Source: Rufibacter roseolus (GTDB taxonomy: Bacteria > Bacteroidota > Bacteroidia > Cytophagales > Hymenobacteraceae). From it: a DNA stretch of 64,000 nt. The stretch spans positions 1,178,001-1,242,000 of the forward strand of contig NZ_JAFMSU010000002.1 of the NCBI RefSeq assembly GCF_017916365.1, written 5' to 3'. The translations under genes were made by a program, and so were the position numbers. How positions within the stretch are numbered: the first letter of the stretch is position 1; the number at the start of each line of letters is the position of its first letter. A model generated the notes under the pieces. That model worked only from the letters and a program-made list of their open reading frames with translations, searched no databases and had not been told where the DNA came from. Shown here one piece after another: positions 33,970 through 42,696 of the stretch.

Positions 33970-35625
33970 TTACTGCGCCTTCTTCTGGGTCACGTAGAAA
34001 TTAGGGTCCACGGTGATATATGAAGTGCCAGCAACGAGCTTTGTTTTTTTCCAGGTTGAAGCCACGGGTTGCAGCCAGGTTTCTTTTCCGGCCACCAGCA
34101 CTTTTACGGGCAAGTTAAAACCCGGTACGGTATTGTTCCAGCGGTAAGCCAACGTGCTCCCTTCCATGCGGTATTCCAGTTCGGGGATGCGCACATCGCG
34201 CAGGTACTGGTCAAAGAAGGCTTTGAGGTCTTTGCCGGTTTGCTTGCTCAGGTAATTCTCAATCTGCTGGGTGGTGACGGTCTGGTGGTAGAATTCCTTG
34301 TTGAGGCCACGCAGGATGTTGCGCCATTTAGCGTCATCGTTCACCACTTGCCGGAGGGTGTGCAGCATGTTACCGCCCTTAGGGTACATATCACCGGAGC
34401 CGCTGAAATTGACGTCGTATTTCCCGATGATAGGCCGGTCATTTTTGATTCCGCGCCGCGTGCCTATCACGTACTCACTGCCCGCTTTCTTGCCGTGGAA
34501 ATACTCCACAAACAGGTTCTCAGAGTAGTTAGTGAAGCTTTCGTGGATCCACATATCCGCGATGTCTTTGTAGGTGATGTTGTTCGCAAACCACTCATGA
34601 CCGCTCTCGTGGATGATGATGAAATCGAACTTCAAGCCCCAGCCGGTACCGCTCAGGTCGCGGCCCAGGTAACCGTTCTGGTACTTGTTTCCGTAGGTCA
34701 CAGAGCTTTGGTGCTCCATGCCCAAGTAGGGCACCTCTACCAGTTTAAAGCCATCCTCATAGAAAGGGTACGGCCCGAACCAATGTTCAAAGGCCTTCAA
34801 CATCTGGGGCACCTGTTTGAACTGCTCTTTGGCTTTGTCCAGGTTTTCGCGCAGGACATAGTAGTTGCAGTCCAGCTTGCCTTTCTCGCCGGCGTAGGTT
34901 TCTGAGAAGTGCACATAGTCCGCAATGTTCACATTCACGCCGTAGTTGTTGATGGGGTTAGTCACCGCCCAGTGGAAGGTCTTGGTGCCGTCCTGGTTCT
35001 GGTCCACTTTCCGGAGGCGCCCGTTAGAGACATCCATGAGGTTCTGCGGTACCGTTACCCTGATCATCATGCTGTCGGGTTCATCATACATGTGGTCTTT
35101 GCAGGGCCACCAAAGGCTGGCGCCATCGCCCTGGCAGGAAGTAGCGATAAACGGTTTGCCGGCTGCGTCTTTCTTCCAGGTTACCCCCCCACTCCAGGGT
35201 GGGTTGGTGCTCACCTGGGGCTTGCCGCTGTAAGAAACCTCCACGGTCTGCAAGGTGCCGGGCACCTGCTTCGCCGCCAACTGGATAAACCAAGCATTGC
35301 CATCATGTTTCACCGCGAGTTTCTGGCCGTTCTGCACTACCTGTTCAATGCGCATGGGTGGCTGCAAATCTATCTGCATGGTTTGCTGAGCTTTGAGCAC
35401 TTTGTAGCGCACCAGGTTCACGCCCTGCATGGTACTGTCCTGCGGATTAACTTTCATGCGCAGGTCATAATGAACCAAATCCCACCAGGCCCGCTCCGGA
35501 GTAATGGAACCGCGCAAAGTGTCTTGCCGGGTGAAGGTGGGAGTAGTTTGGGCCTGGGTATCCCGGGTACTCAGAAGTCCCAGGAAACAGGCCACCGCGA
35601 GAACGGAGGTTAGCCGATGGTGCAT
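33970..35625 (-). CDS. Exported M1-family metallopeptidase
   Basis: About 551 residues from the ATG at 35625; an upstream in-frame GTG at 35670 would bury the signal peptide (LTSVLAVACFLGLLSTRDTQAQ) behind 15 residues. An N-terminal beta saddle (about 45-240, MQIDLQPPMRIEQVVQNGQK) precedes the catalytic domain. The GAMEN-like exopeptidase loop is VPYLGMEHQSSVTYG, and the zinc site is HESGH (H339, E340, H343) with E362 in WIHESFTNYSENLF, an exact HExxH-x18-E. It is an aminopeptidase acting in the periplasm or outside the cell. A short C-terminal beta domain is present but no T9SS tail. Same-strand neighbours are hydrolases of unrelated function. Confidence 0.93.
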   Translation of the reverse strand: MHHRLTSVLAVACFLGLLSTRDTQAQTTPTFTRQDTLRGSITPERAWWDLVHYDLRMKVNPQDSTMQGVNLVRYKVLKAQQTMQIDLQPPMRIEQVVQNGQKLAVKHDGNAWFIQLAAKQVPGTLQTVEVSYSGKPQVSTNPPWSGGVTWKKDAAGKPFIATSCQGDGASLWWPCKDHMYDEPDSMMIRVTVPQNLMDVSNGRLRKVDQNQDGTKTFHWAVTNPINNYGVNVNIADYVHFSETYAGEKGKLDCNYYVLRENLDKAKEQFKQVPQMLKAFEHWFGPYPFYEDGFKLVEVPYLGMEHQSSVTYGNKYQNGYLGRDLSGTGWGLKFDFIIIHESGHEWFANNITYKDIADMWIHESFTNYSENLFVEYFHGKKAGSEYVIGTRRGIKNDRPIIGKYDVNFSGSGDMYPKGGNMLHTLRQVVNDDAKWRNILRGLNKEFYHQTVTTQQIENYLSKQTGKDLKAFFDQYLRDVRIPELEYRMEGSTLAYRWNNTVPGFNLPVKVLVAGKETWLQPVASTWKKTKLVAGTSYITVDPNFYVTQKKAQ

Positions 35626-35675
35626 GTTTGGATAGCTTTCAAGGTGAGGGTTAAGCCTTAGCAGGCGCACAGAAA

Positions 35676-35729
35676 AGCGCTTCTGTTTTCGGGCTACTTT
35701 GGTAAAAGTAAGCCGAAATCAGAAGCGCT
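35676..35729. terminator. Long hairpin after the clan GH-A glycosidase gene
   Basis: AGCGCTTCTGTTTTCGGGCT (from 35676) pairs with AGCCGAAATCAGAAGCGCT (to 35729) and the arms extend inward through ACTTT/AAAGT. It shares TGTTTTCGG with the dispersed family. Confidence 0.7.
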
Positions 35730-35761
35730 CATACATTCTGGTTTGAATTAAATTCCGGAGC

Positions 35762-38350
35762 CTATTTCTTCTCCAGCCACACCGCCTCTACCTCAAAACT
35801 GTTGACCTGACCAGTAGCGGCTTTAGCATCCTGGCCCAAGGAAATCTCCAGTTTCTCCGCCTGCTGCAGGTTGAAAACCTCGGGTTTGGCCGGCCGGAAC
35901 GAGAACGGCTGGAAACCCGGGTAAGGCCGCGGAAGCAGGATCATGGCATCGGGCTTCAAAGAATTCAGCGGTATCTCGATGTCTTTGAAGGTGTTGCCCA
36001 CGCTGACCGTAGTAGCAAAAGCAGAGGCGTTGGCGGTGATCAAACTCACTTTTACCGGCGCCGGCGTAGCGTTGCCACTCCTGATCCTGATGACCAACTT
36101 ATCAAAGCCTGCCAGCTCGGTTTCCCTCCCCTTCAGTTTGTCCCCGATGAATTGCTGAAAGCCGAAGGTCTTCTCCGCCGGAAGCTCTTTAGCTGAAAGT
36201 TTTAAAATCAATTGACCAGGTTCCGAAGCCGCGATTAGTTGGCGCTCATCGGCTTTCCAGAGGTTGGGGAAAACAAAGATGGAGCGGTCCGTGGTGGCGT
36301 TGAACAGCGACAGTGCCCCGTTCTCGGCGGCCACAAAGGTTTGGTAGGCATCGTTCTGGTAATAGTCCCAGGCCCAAGGATCACCCTCAAAGCCACCCGG
36401 GTACGACACGTGCTGATTTCCGTCCTGCACCATGATGCGGTAATTGACCAGACCCGGTGAGAGCAAATCAACGGGCACCTCGGCCTTGTACTGGTTCGCG
36501 CCTATTTTCTCCATAGGAACCGTTTTGTACCCGGCGGCTTGGTTGTTGAGCTGCACCTGTACCTTAGCATCAGGGGATACGCCCACCACCTGCGCAGTGA
36601 TAGGGAAAGATCTTCCCGCTGATACTTCCTTCACAGGCTGATGGTTAACAAACGGCTTCGTGTCAAACGGCTGCGGCGCCACGAATTCCTTCACCAACAG
36701 GTTCCCAAAGGCTGCGTCCCGTTTTACTCCTGATTTTGATTTTTTGGTCAATAAATAGGCACCGGGCTGCACCTGGAAACTGCCGTCTTTGGCCATGGCG
36801 CTGTAAGTGTTTCCTTCGTTAACGGCGGTAATGGTGAAGGTCTCGCCCAGTTCAGTCAGTTTGATCTGCATAGACTGGTTTTGCCACTGGATGCGGGTCA
36901 CTTCTTTGTTAGGCGATGCTTTCTCGAAGGGGTCGCGGATGTGGATGGCATCAGGCATCACCTCCAGGCGCCACACGCCTTTGTCCAGCTTGTCCAGGAA
37001 ATAAGCGCCGGAACCGCTGTACTGCACCACCGGTGAGCTGCCTACGCCTGCCACCTGCGTCAGTTTGGCGGCGTTCACGGGTTTGGTACGGGTAGTGTTG
37101 GAGTACAGGAAAGCCTGAGGGGTATTCATCTCGCTCAAAGATTCCTTGTAACTCACCCGGAAAGCATCAAATACGCTGTCGGCAGGGTAAGAACCGTAGT
37201 TTTTGCGCAGGGGCACCTGGTGGAACACTTTAGAGGCAATCATCAAACTGATGGCTTTGGAGGGCGTGTAAGCCAGGTTCAGGTAATGTGTCTGGTACTC
37301 GGTGTTGCCGTAGGCGGTGGCCAAAGGGTCGTAGGCAAACTGCGTCGCCCATTGGAAACCGGCGCCCCGGAAACTCCGCGCCATGGCAGGATACATGTAA
37401 GAACCCAGCACATCGCCGGCATCGAACTCATACACCATCAGGGCCTTGTTCCTGAACTCGGGGATGGTGTCAAACGGGATGTGGTAGCGGTCTACGTTGG
37501 GCAGGTAATTGCCCTGCAACGTCCGGTTGGCCACCAGGCCGGTGGGATACCACTGAAAACTGAACCCGTCTACCTGGGCCTTGGCCACCGCGTCTGCATA
37601 GGTGGGTGACTCGCTGATGTTGTAGAATACCGGCTTGTTCCAGCCCGTGGCCCGGATGGCGGCCGTCATGCGGTTCACGTACTCGGTGGTGCGGGCTTTC
37701 GGTCCGGAGTGGTGCGGTTCATTGTTCACCTCCGCCCCGATGATGTTGGGGTCCGCGCCGTAGGTTTGTTTGGTGTAGGGATTGACGTGATTCAGCAGCT
37801 GTTTGAGGTAATTCTCCTGCGCCTTGAAGGCATGCTCGTTCACCAAGGCTTTCTGCTTGCCGTACAGGCGCGAGAACCCGGGTGTGTTCTCATCTTTCTC
37901 AGGATAGCCGTTGCCCCAGAACGCGATGGGTGTAAGCATGACCTTGATGTTGCGTTCCTTCAGCTTGAACAACAGGTAATCAAAGAGGCGCAGATGCTCA
38001 TTGTTCTGCAGGTTACCCAAAGTATCGGAGATCTCGGTGTCCCAGACGTGTACCCGGAAGGCATCCAGCCCCAGGCGGGCCAGGTGGTACACATCCTGGT
38101 CAATAGCTTTCTCTGGATCTACGTTTCTGGCCTTCACGGAGCGGTATCCGTACGCGAACGGCACAGTGTAGTTCACCCCAAAGAAAGTGGCTTCCTGGTT
38201 GTTCTTTTTCCAGCGAAGAATCCCTCCTTTGTCTACATACACCAGGTCAGTTCCCTTCTCGTTTTTGGTCTGGGAGTAAAGGTTACTGGAGCTAAGCAGC
38301 CCGCAGGATAAGAGCACGGAACAAGCCAGCGTTTTGTATCTGTTTTTCAT
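35762..38350 (-). CDS. Exported clan GH-A (GH5/GH2-barrel-like) glycoside hydrolase
   Basis: An 862-residue secreted protein with a signal peptide (LACSVLLSCGLLSSSNLYSQ). Residues about 38-400 form a TIM barrel of clan GH-A: FFGVNYTVPFAYGYRSV, YHLARLGLDAFRVHVWDTE, the acid/base in GAEVNNEPHH (E211) and the nucleophile in LMVYEFDAGD (E308). Residues about 440-560 and 590-690 are beta-sandwich modules, and the last 200 residues resemble a carbohydrate-binding domain (FQQFIGDKLKGRETELAGFD). I cannot assign a GH family or substrate; a plant or microbial polysaccharide is likely. Outer localisation is inferred from the signal peptide; no T9SS tail is seen. Confidence 0.82.
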   Translation of the reverse strand: MKNRYKTLACSVLLSCGLLSSSNLYSQTKNEKGTDLVYVDKGGILRWKKNNQEATFFGVNYTVPFAYGYRSVKARNVDPEKAIDQDVYHLARLGLDAFRVHVWDTEISDTLGNLQNNEHLRLFDYLLFKLKERNIKVMLTPIAFWGNGYPEKDENTPGFSRLYGKQKALVNEHAFKAQENYLKQLLNHVNPYTKQTYGADPNIIGAEVNNEPHHSGPKARTTEYVNRMTAAIRATGWNKPVFYNISESPTYADAVAKAQVDGFSFQWYPTGLVANRTLQGNYLPNVDRYHIPFDTIPEFRNKALMVYEFDAGDVLGSYMYPAMARSFRGAGFQWATQFAYDPLATAYGNTEYQTHYLNLAYTPSKAISLMIASKVFHQVPLRKNYGSYPADSVFDAFRVSYKESLSEMNTPQAFLYSNTTRTKPVNAAKLTQVAGVGSSPVVQYSGSGAYFLDKLDKGVWRLEVMPDAIHIRDPFEKASPNKEVTRIQWQNQSMQIKLTELGETFTITAVNEGNTYSAMAKDGSFQVQPGAYLLTKKSKSGVKRDAAFGNLLVKEFVAPQPFDTKPFVNHQPVKEVSAGRSFPITAQVVGVSPDAKVQVQLNNQAAGYKTVPMEKIGANQYKAEVPVDLLSPGLVNYRIMVQDGNQHVSYPGGFEGDPWAWDYYQNDAYQTFVAAENGALSLFNATTDRSIFVFPNLWKADERQLIAASEPGQLILKLSAKELPAEKTFGFQQFIGDKLKGRETELAGFDKLVIRIRSGNATPAPVKVSLITANASAFATTVSVGNTFKDIEIPLNSLKPDAMILLPRPYPGFQPFSFRPAKPEVFNLQQAEKLEISLGQDAKAATGQVNSFEVEAVWLEKK

Positions 38351-38632
38351 AAATGGGCCTTAAAATGCAAGGGAACGTTGTGCGGTTCCTTAGGCAAACT
38401 TACGCAGGAGAGTGTTACCTTCTATCAAGGTTACCATTAATATCATATACAAAGAGTTTAAGTAAAATCTCTCCCTTTTTGAATGATCTGAATTCTAAAA
38501 AATTATCAAACCACGCCTTGCTGATTACTTATCGGACTGCGGTATTTTAATATTTTGATTGTCTTGCAACCAAATTCCTTTTAGCCGGGTCATTGATAAA
38601 ATCATTATAATCACACATTATCTCTATCACGT

Positions 38633-39052
38633 ATGAAAACTACCTTTACTTTTTTGCTGGTTTTATTATTTTTATCAGCTTTTCAATGCCAGCACCAAGA
38701 GGACATTAAGCCTAGCTTGGGGAAAAAAGACATAGTAATTGGCAGATGGCAGTTGGTAGAATACTTTATGAGTGTTGGCGGTCCTGGCTATTGGACTAAA
38801 GCAGACGCCGCTAAACCTATTATTATTGAATTTAAAGCAGATGGGGAATATATTAGCGGCAGTGGAGACTGCTCCGGACAGTATACTGTAACAACCGGTC
38901 AGGATATTATAATCAAAGTTTCGTGCAGTGTTGGACACCTTAAGCAAAGCGAGCTTACCGGGAAAATTCTTCCATCTGGAGAGCTTTCCATTGTTCCAAC
39001 TTCCCCCATGTGCATTGAAGGATGCTCATACAAGTACAAGCGCATTAAATAA
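38633..39052 (+). CDS. Small exported lipocalin-like protein
   Basis: A 139-residue protein with signal peptide MKTTFTFLLVLLFLSAFQC; the cysteine may be a lipidation site, though the lipobox is not classical. The mature part VIGRWQLVEYFMSVGGPG, then FKADGEYISGSGDCSGQYTV and LTGKILPSGELSIVPTSPMC resembles the lipocalin-like family of small Bacteroidota envelope proteins. Several cysteines could form disulfides. AT-richer than its neighbours and flanked by long gene-poor gaps, so possibly acquired. Function unknown. Confidence 0.72.
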   Translation: MKTTFTFLLVLLFLSAFQCQHQEDIKPSLGKKDIVIGRWQLVEYFMSVGGPGYWTKADAAKPIIIEFKADGEYISGSGDCSGQYTVTTGQDIIIKVSCSVGHLKQSELTGKILPSGELSIVPTSPMCIEGCSYKYKRIK

Positions 39053-39483
39053 TTTGGCCAGATTGTGCTTCAGATAGCAGTTTGGTCTTTTATAAAGCTT
39101 GACTTAGAATAAAAATATCATTCAATTCTCTGAAAATAGATCAGCATACATTGACTTACCAAAAGTTCCAGATATTTTCTAACACATTTTGTTGTAGTAA
39201 TACATAAAAGCCTTTATAGTAAAACAGATTAGTTAGATTGAATTTGACAGCAATATTCATTGTGGGTAGCCTATTGAACTAGAGCGAAGGTAATAGATGA
39301 TTAATGTCAAATTTTGTAAACGCCATTTCTGCCGACGGCCGGGCTGCCGTATATACGAGTACGCTAAAAACAATTCACTACTTATAAATTTACCGGTAGC
39401 AGAACATTCCAAAATCATCTAACTGATGGAATTAACTAGTCATTGGGTTTCCGGCATGTTTTCCGGAAATTAACCCCAAAGCC
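39053..39483. other. Gap of 431 bases with no visible feature
   Basis: AT-rich, no open frame of note, no strong hairpin and no recognised repeat. Confidence 0.5.
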
Positions 39484-40266
39484 ATGATACAAGTTGAATT
39501 TGCCGAAAGAGCCAGTCAGCTTCTGCAAGAGGATAAAGACGTGATTGGGCTAGCCGTGGGCGGTTCCTGGCTCACCAATGAGCTGGATGAGTTCTCTGAT
39601 CTGGACCTCATTCTTGTCACCAAGGAGAAGATATCAGATAGCAAAGACAAAATGCTGGCGTACGCTAAGAGATTGGGGAAACTGTTATCTGGGTTCACGG
39701 GAGAACACGTGGGCGAACCCAGGGTGCTGATCTGCCTATATGATGATCCCCTGCTTCATGTTGACCTCAAATTCCTGACCCTGACAGAGTTTCATAACCG
39801 GGTAGAGGATCCAATTCTCCTGCTTGACCCCGATAGCCAGCTTCAGGAAGTTTTAGACACCTCCACCGCCCAGTTTCCTTACCCAGATTATCAATGGATA
39901 GAAGACCGCTTTTGGATTTGGGTACACTATGCCCTTTTGAAGATTGGCCGGGGAGAATACTTGGAGGCGTTTGATTTTTTCGGGTACCTGAGAATGGTAG
40001 TGTTAGGTCCGTTACTCCACCTCAAAAACGGTAATCTGCCCAGGGGAGTAAGAAAGGTAGAGCGTGACTTGGAAAGTGAAGACCTGAGCCTACTCAAGCA
40101 AACCATTCCGGCTTATGACCGACATACCTTATTGAAAAGTTTGAAACATTCCGTTGCTCTTTACCGCTCCTTAAGAACCACACTCTTTAAGGATGTGATC
40201 TTTCAAAAAGACACCGAAGAAAAGGTGATGCGTTACCTTGAGAAGATCCATGCCAATGAGCAATAG
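39484..40266 (+). CDS. Nucleotidyltransferase-domain protein (aminoglycoside nucleotidyltransferase-like)
   Basis: A 260-residue cytoplasmic protein. The N-terminal part IGLAVGGSWLTNELDEFSDL then DLILVTKE carries the G-S-x9-D-x-D signature of the polymerase-beta-like nucleotidyltransferase superfamily, with a third acidic residue likely in HVDLKFLT. The remainder is helical (WIEDRFWIWVHYALLKIGRG; LKSLKHSVALYRSLRTTLFK), as in ANT-type proteins. It could modify a small molecule or another substrate with NMP; antibiotic resistance cannot be claimed. Lone gene followed by a strong core-type hairpin. Confidence 0.8.
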   Translation: MIQVEFAERASQLLQEDKDVIGLAVGGSWLTNELDEFSDLDLILVTKEKISDSKDKMLAYAKRLGKLLSGFTGEHVGEPRVLICLYDDPLLHVDLKFLTLTEFHNRVEDPILLLDPDSQLQEVLDTSTAQFPYPDYQWIEDRFWIWVHYALLKIGRGEYLEAFDFFGYLRMVVLGPLLHLKNGNLPRGVRKVERDLESEDLSLLKQTIPAYDRHTLLKSLKHSVALYRSLRTTLFKDVIFQKDTEEKVMRYLEKIHANEQ

Positions 40267-40286
40267 AAGCTTATTTCTTTAATTAC

Positions 40287-40330
40287 AGGTATTTAGGGCT
40301 TGTTTTCTTAAAAACAGGCCCTAAATACCT
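40287..40330 (+). repeat. Dispersed-core hairpin after the nucleotidyltransferase gene
   Basis: AGGTATTTAGGGCTTGTTTT (from 40287) faces AAAACAGGCCCTAAATACCT (to 40330) around CTTAA, with 19 of 20 positions paired counting one G-U pair. The clearest copy of the family. Confidence 0.75.
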
Positions 40331-40354
40331 CAAACCAAATAGCTTACTTCTCTC

Positions 40355-40516
40355 CTATTTAGCCTGCAAAAGACCCCTCCGGAGCTCATCCAAGAAGGAA
40401 ATGGTTTGTTTAAGGACGATCTGCTTGGAGTTAGTGACATTGCGCCCGTAGTCCTTGAGGCTTTCAATGTAAAGAATTTCTGACACCATCACCTTCACCA
40501 TCTTGCGATCTACCAT
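40355..40516 (-). pseudogene. Remnant of a LytTR DNA-binding domain
   Basis: The reverse strand reads MVDRKMVKVMVSEILYIESL, then KDYGRNVTNSKQIVLKQTIS and FLDELRRGLLQAK before a stop at 40355. The V-D-R-K-M-V-K-V, E-I-L-Y-I-E-S-L-K-D-Y and K-Q-T-I-S segments are the first half of a LytTR domain as found at the C-terminus of LytR/AgrA-type response regulators. The receiver domain upstream is gone (an in-frame stop lies just before), and the second half of LytTR is absent. At 53 codons it is far too short for a regulator. A gene fragment, just downstream of the esterase gene end. Confidence 0.75.
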
Positions 40517-40572
40517 GAAAAACAGGAATCAGTCACTGCAGGCATATAGGGTTTAGGGAAAGGTGCTACTTC

Positions 40573-42534
40573 TTACTTATCAGTACGGAAAGGAGAAGCT
40601 GGTAATTTCTCTTTGTTGTAGAGGTTGGCGCTGTCGGGGTTGTCGGCCCAGGCGTAGCGAACGAATTTCGGCTCCGGTACCTCGTCGCTCCACACCACCA
40701 CCTTGTCGCCCTCAATTTTAGCCTTGGCCCAGACAAACTTCTTTTCAACCCCGGCAATGGCAAACTGGCTGAGTTCCTCGTCGTCAATGGAAATCAGGCC
40801 GCTTCCTACATTGGTGAAACTCAGGATGATCTTATTGCCCTCAATCTTGGAGGACTGATATAACGGACCGGAAGAAACGATCTTTTTGTCGCCGTAGATC
40901 AGCTTCATGGCGGCCAGGGCCAACCGTTCGCCCACGTCTTTCTTGTTGTCCGGGTGAATGTCGTTCCACTCGCCTAATTCAATGGTAACGGCCATGGCCG
41001 TGTTAGGCACCGATAGTGTTTGCAGGGCCGCTTCCCGCATCAGCGCCCAGTTGCTTTCAGTAGGCAGGTAATTTGCCTCCATGAAGTTGGGAAGCTGTAC
41101 AAACAGGAACGGCAGGCTGCCTTGCCCCCACTTTGCGCGCCAGTCTGCGATCAAAGCTGGTAAAAGCTTTTTGTATTCCATTGGGTTCCCGGCATTGCTT
41201 TCGCCCTGGTACCACAAAATGCCTTTGAGGGTATAGTCAATAGCCGGGGCCACCATGGCGTTATACAAAGCCGTGGGTTGGTTTTGGGCGCTGATGCCGC
41301 CTTCAAATGGACCAGTGGCCGGACGGTACACATCGCCCACTTTGTACTGCCAGGTGCCTTTCAGGTCAAGGGTTTGGCCGTTTGCCTCCAGGTAGTAGGG
41401 TTTGTCTGGCACAAAGCCGCCTTTGCCTCCTTGGTTCAGCACGCGTACCACAAACAAGTTCTTGCCTGCTTTCAAAGTACCGGCCGGAACGCTGTACCTT
41501 CTCTGCGGATACTGGTACCCTGTGTTTCCGACTTGTTTTCCGTTTATGTAAAGAAAATCAGCGTCCACGATGCGGCCCAGGAACACCTTGGCCGGTACGC
41601 CCACCATAGAAGCCGGAACCTCAATCTCGCGGCGGTACCAAACGGCTCCGTTCAGGTCCCTTATGCCCTGGTCTTCCCAATAGCCGGGGATGTTGATGTT
41701 GCGCCACCCTTTAGGTACGTACGCCGGATCAAACCACTTGACGGCTCCGGTGAGGCCTTTATCCAACTCAGGCTTTTGGCGGTTGGCTGCTGCCACGGCC
41801 GCGGCTCTGCGTTGAATAGGGTTCACGTAGCTGGTGTCCTTGTTTTTTTCTATGGTGGACACGATAGCCGGGAACTCCTTCAAACCTTCTTCGCTGGTCC
41901 AGGCTTCAATGGGCGTGCCGCCCACGCTGGCGTTGATCAGCCCAATGGGAATTTTATACCGGTCATACAGTTTCCGGGCGAAGAAATAGGCCACGGCGGA
42001 GAAGTTGTTCACGTCCTGCGGGTTTGCCCATTTCCAGGCCGCAGCCGCTGGCAGATCCTGGGCAGGGCCTTCCATGTTGGCCATGGTAGGAATCCAGAAA
42101 TGCCGGATCTGGGGGTAACTGGCGGTTATGATATCGTTGGCATAGGTGATATTATGCAGCGACATCTGGTGTACCATGTTAGACTGCCCGGAGCAGAAAT
42201 ACACATCGCCCAGTAAAATGTCTTTCACGGTGATCTGGTTGCTGCCTTTGATGTCCATGGTGAAAGGACCACCGGCTTTCATGGGTGCCAGGGTTACTTC
42301 CCATTTCCCGCTGGGGTTGGTAGTGGCTTTGTAGTTTTTCCCCCGGAAGGTAACGGTCACTTTCTCACCGGGCGCGGCCCAGCCCCAGATGTTGGTTTTG
42401 GCATCTCGCTGCAGCACCATTCCGTCGCTTACCAGTTTGGGCAGTCTTACCTGGCTGAAGGCCTCGGCCTGGAACAGGCACAGAAGGGCAACCATAAACT
42501 TTACTTTCCCGCGGAACATGTTTCTTCTACTCAT
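40573..42534 (-). CDS. Exported sialate O-acetylesterase-family enzyme
   Basis: A 653-residue protein with a signal peptide (VKFMVALLCLFQAEAFSQ; the start could also be M6). The SGNH-type esterase domain is split: block I is DVYFCSGQSNMVHQ with nucleophile S118, then INASVGGTPIEAW; a galactose-binding-like beta domain is inserted near 280-400 (YWEDQGIRDLNGAVWYRREI, FLGRIVDADFLYINGKQVGN); the second part holds LKGILWYQGESNAGNP and the catalytic histidine in LGEWNDIHPDNKKDVG. It removes O-acetyl groups from sialic acids or from plant xylans and similar sugars. Likely a partner of carbohydrate-degrading enzymes. A deleted paralogue lies at 11262-11443. Confidence 0.92.
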   Translation of the reverse strand: MSRRNMFRGKVKFMVALLCLFQAEAFSQVRLPKLVSDGMVLQRDAKTNIWGWAAPGEKVTVTFRGKNYKATTNPSGKWEVTLAPMKAGGPFTMDIKGSNQITVKDILLGDVYFCSGQSNMVHQMSLHNITYANDIITASYPQIRHFWIPTMANMEGPAQDLPAAAAWKWANPQDVNNFSAVAYFFARKLYDRYKIPIGLINASVGGTPIEAWTSEEGLKEFPAIVSTIEKNKDTSYVNPIQRRAAAVAAANRQKPELDKGLTGAVKWFDPAYVPKGWRNINIPGYWEDQGIRDLNGAVWYRREIEVPASMVGVPAKVFLGRIVDADFLYINGKQVGNTGYQYPQRRYSVPAGTLKAGKNLFVVRVLNQGGKGGFVPDKPYYLEANGQTLDLKGTWQYKVGDVYRPATGPFEGGISAQNQPTALYNAMVAPAIDYTLKGILWYQGESNAGNPMEYKKLLPALIADWRAKWGQGSLPFLFVQLPNFMEANYLPTESNWALMREAALQTLSVPNTAMAVTIELGEWNDIHPDNKKDVGERLALAAMKLIYGDKKIVSSGPLYQSSKIEGNKIILSFTNVGSGLISIDDEELSQFAIAGVEKKFVWAKAKIEGDKVVVWSDEVPEPKFVRYAWADNPDSANLYNKEKLPASPFRTDK

Positions 42535-42594
42535 TCTTTGATTGGGTGGAAAATCAGATGAGCAATCTACAATTAAAAAGTATTGTTAGAAAGG

Positions 42595-42646
42595 AGCAGC
42601 CTGTTTCAAGAGCATTTTGGTAAAACCTCTCTTAAAACAGGCTGCT
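42595..42646. repeat. Dispersed-core hairpin upstream of the esterase gene
   Basis: AGCAGCCTGTTTCAAGAG (42595-42612) pairs with CTCTTAAAACAGGCTGCT (42629-42646) with one mismatch around CATTTTGGTAAAACCT. Also lies just after the end of the next reverse-strand gene (42697). Confidence 0.65.
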
Positions 42647-42696
42647 GCGCAATACACCCTTAACAATGTAAAGGTGCGTTTAAAAAATCCTTGCTC

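Noticed and set aside
34069..35613. Two forward open frames of 278 and 234 codons opposite the M1 peptidase gene
   Set aside because: The M1 zinc motif and signal peptide are on the reverse strand; the forward frames have no family pattern and are shadows.
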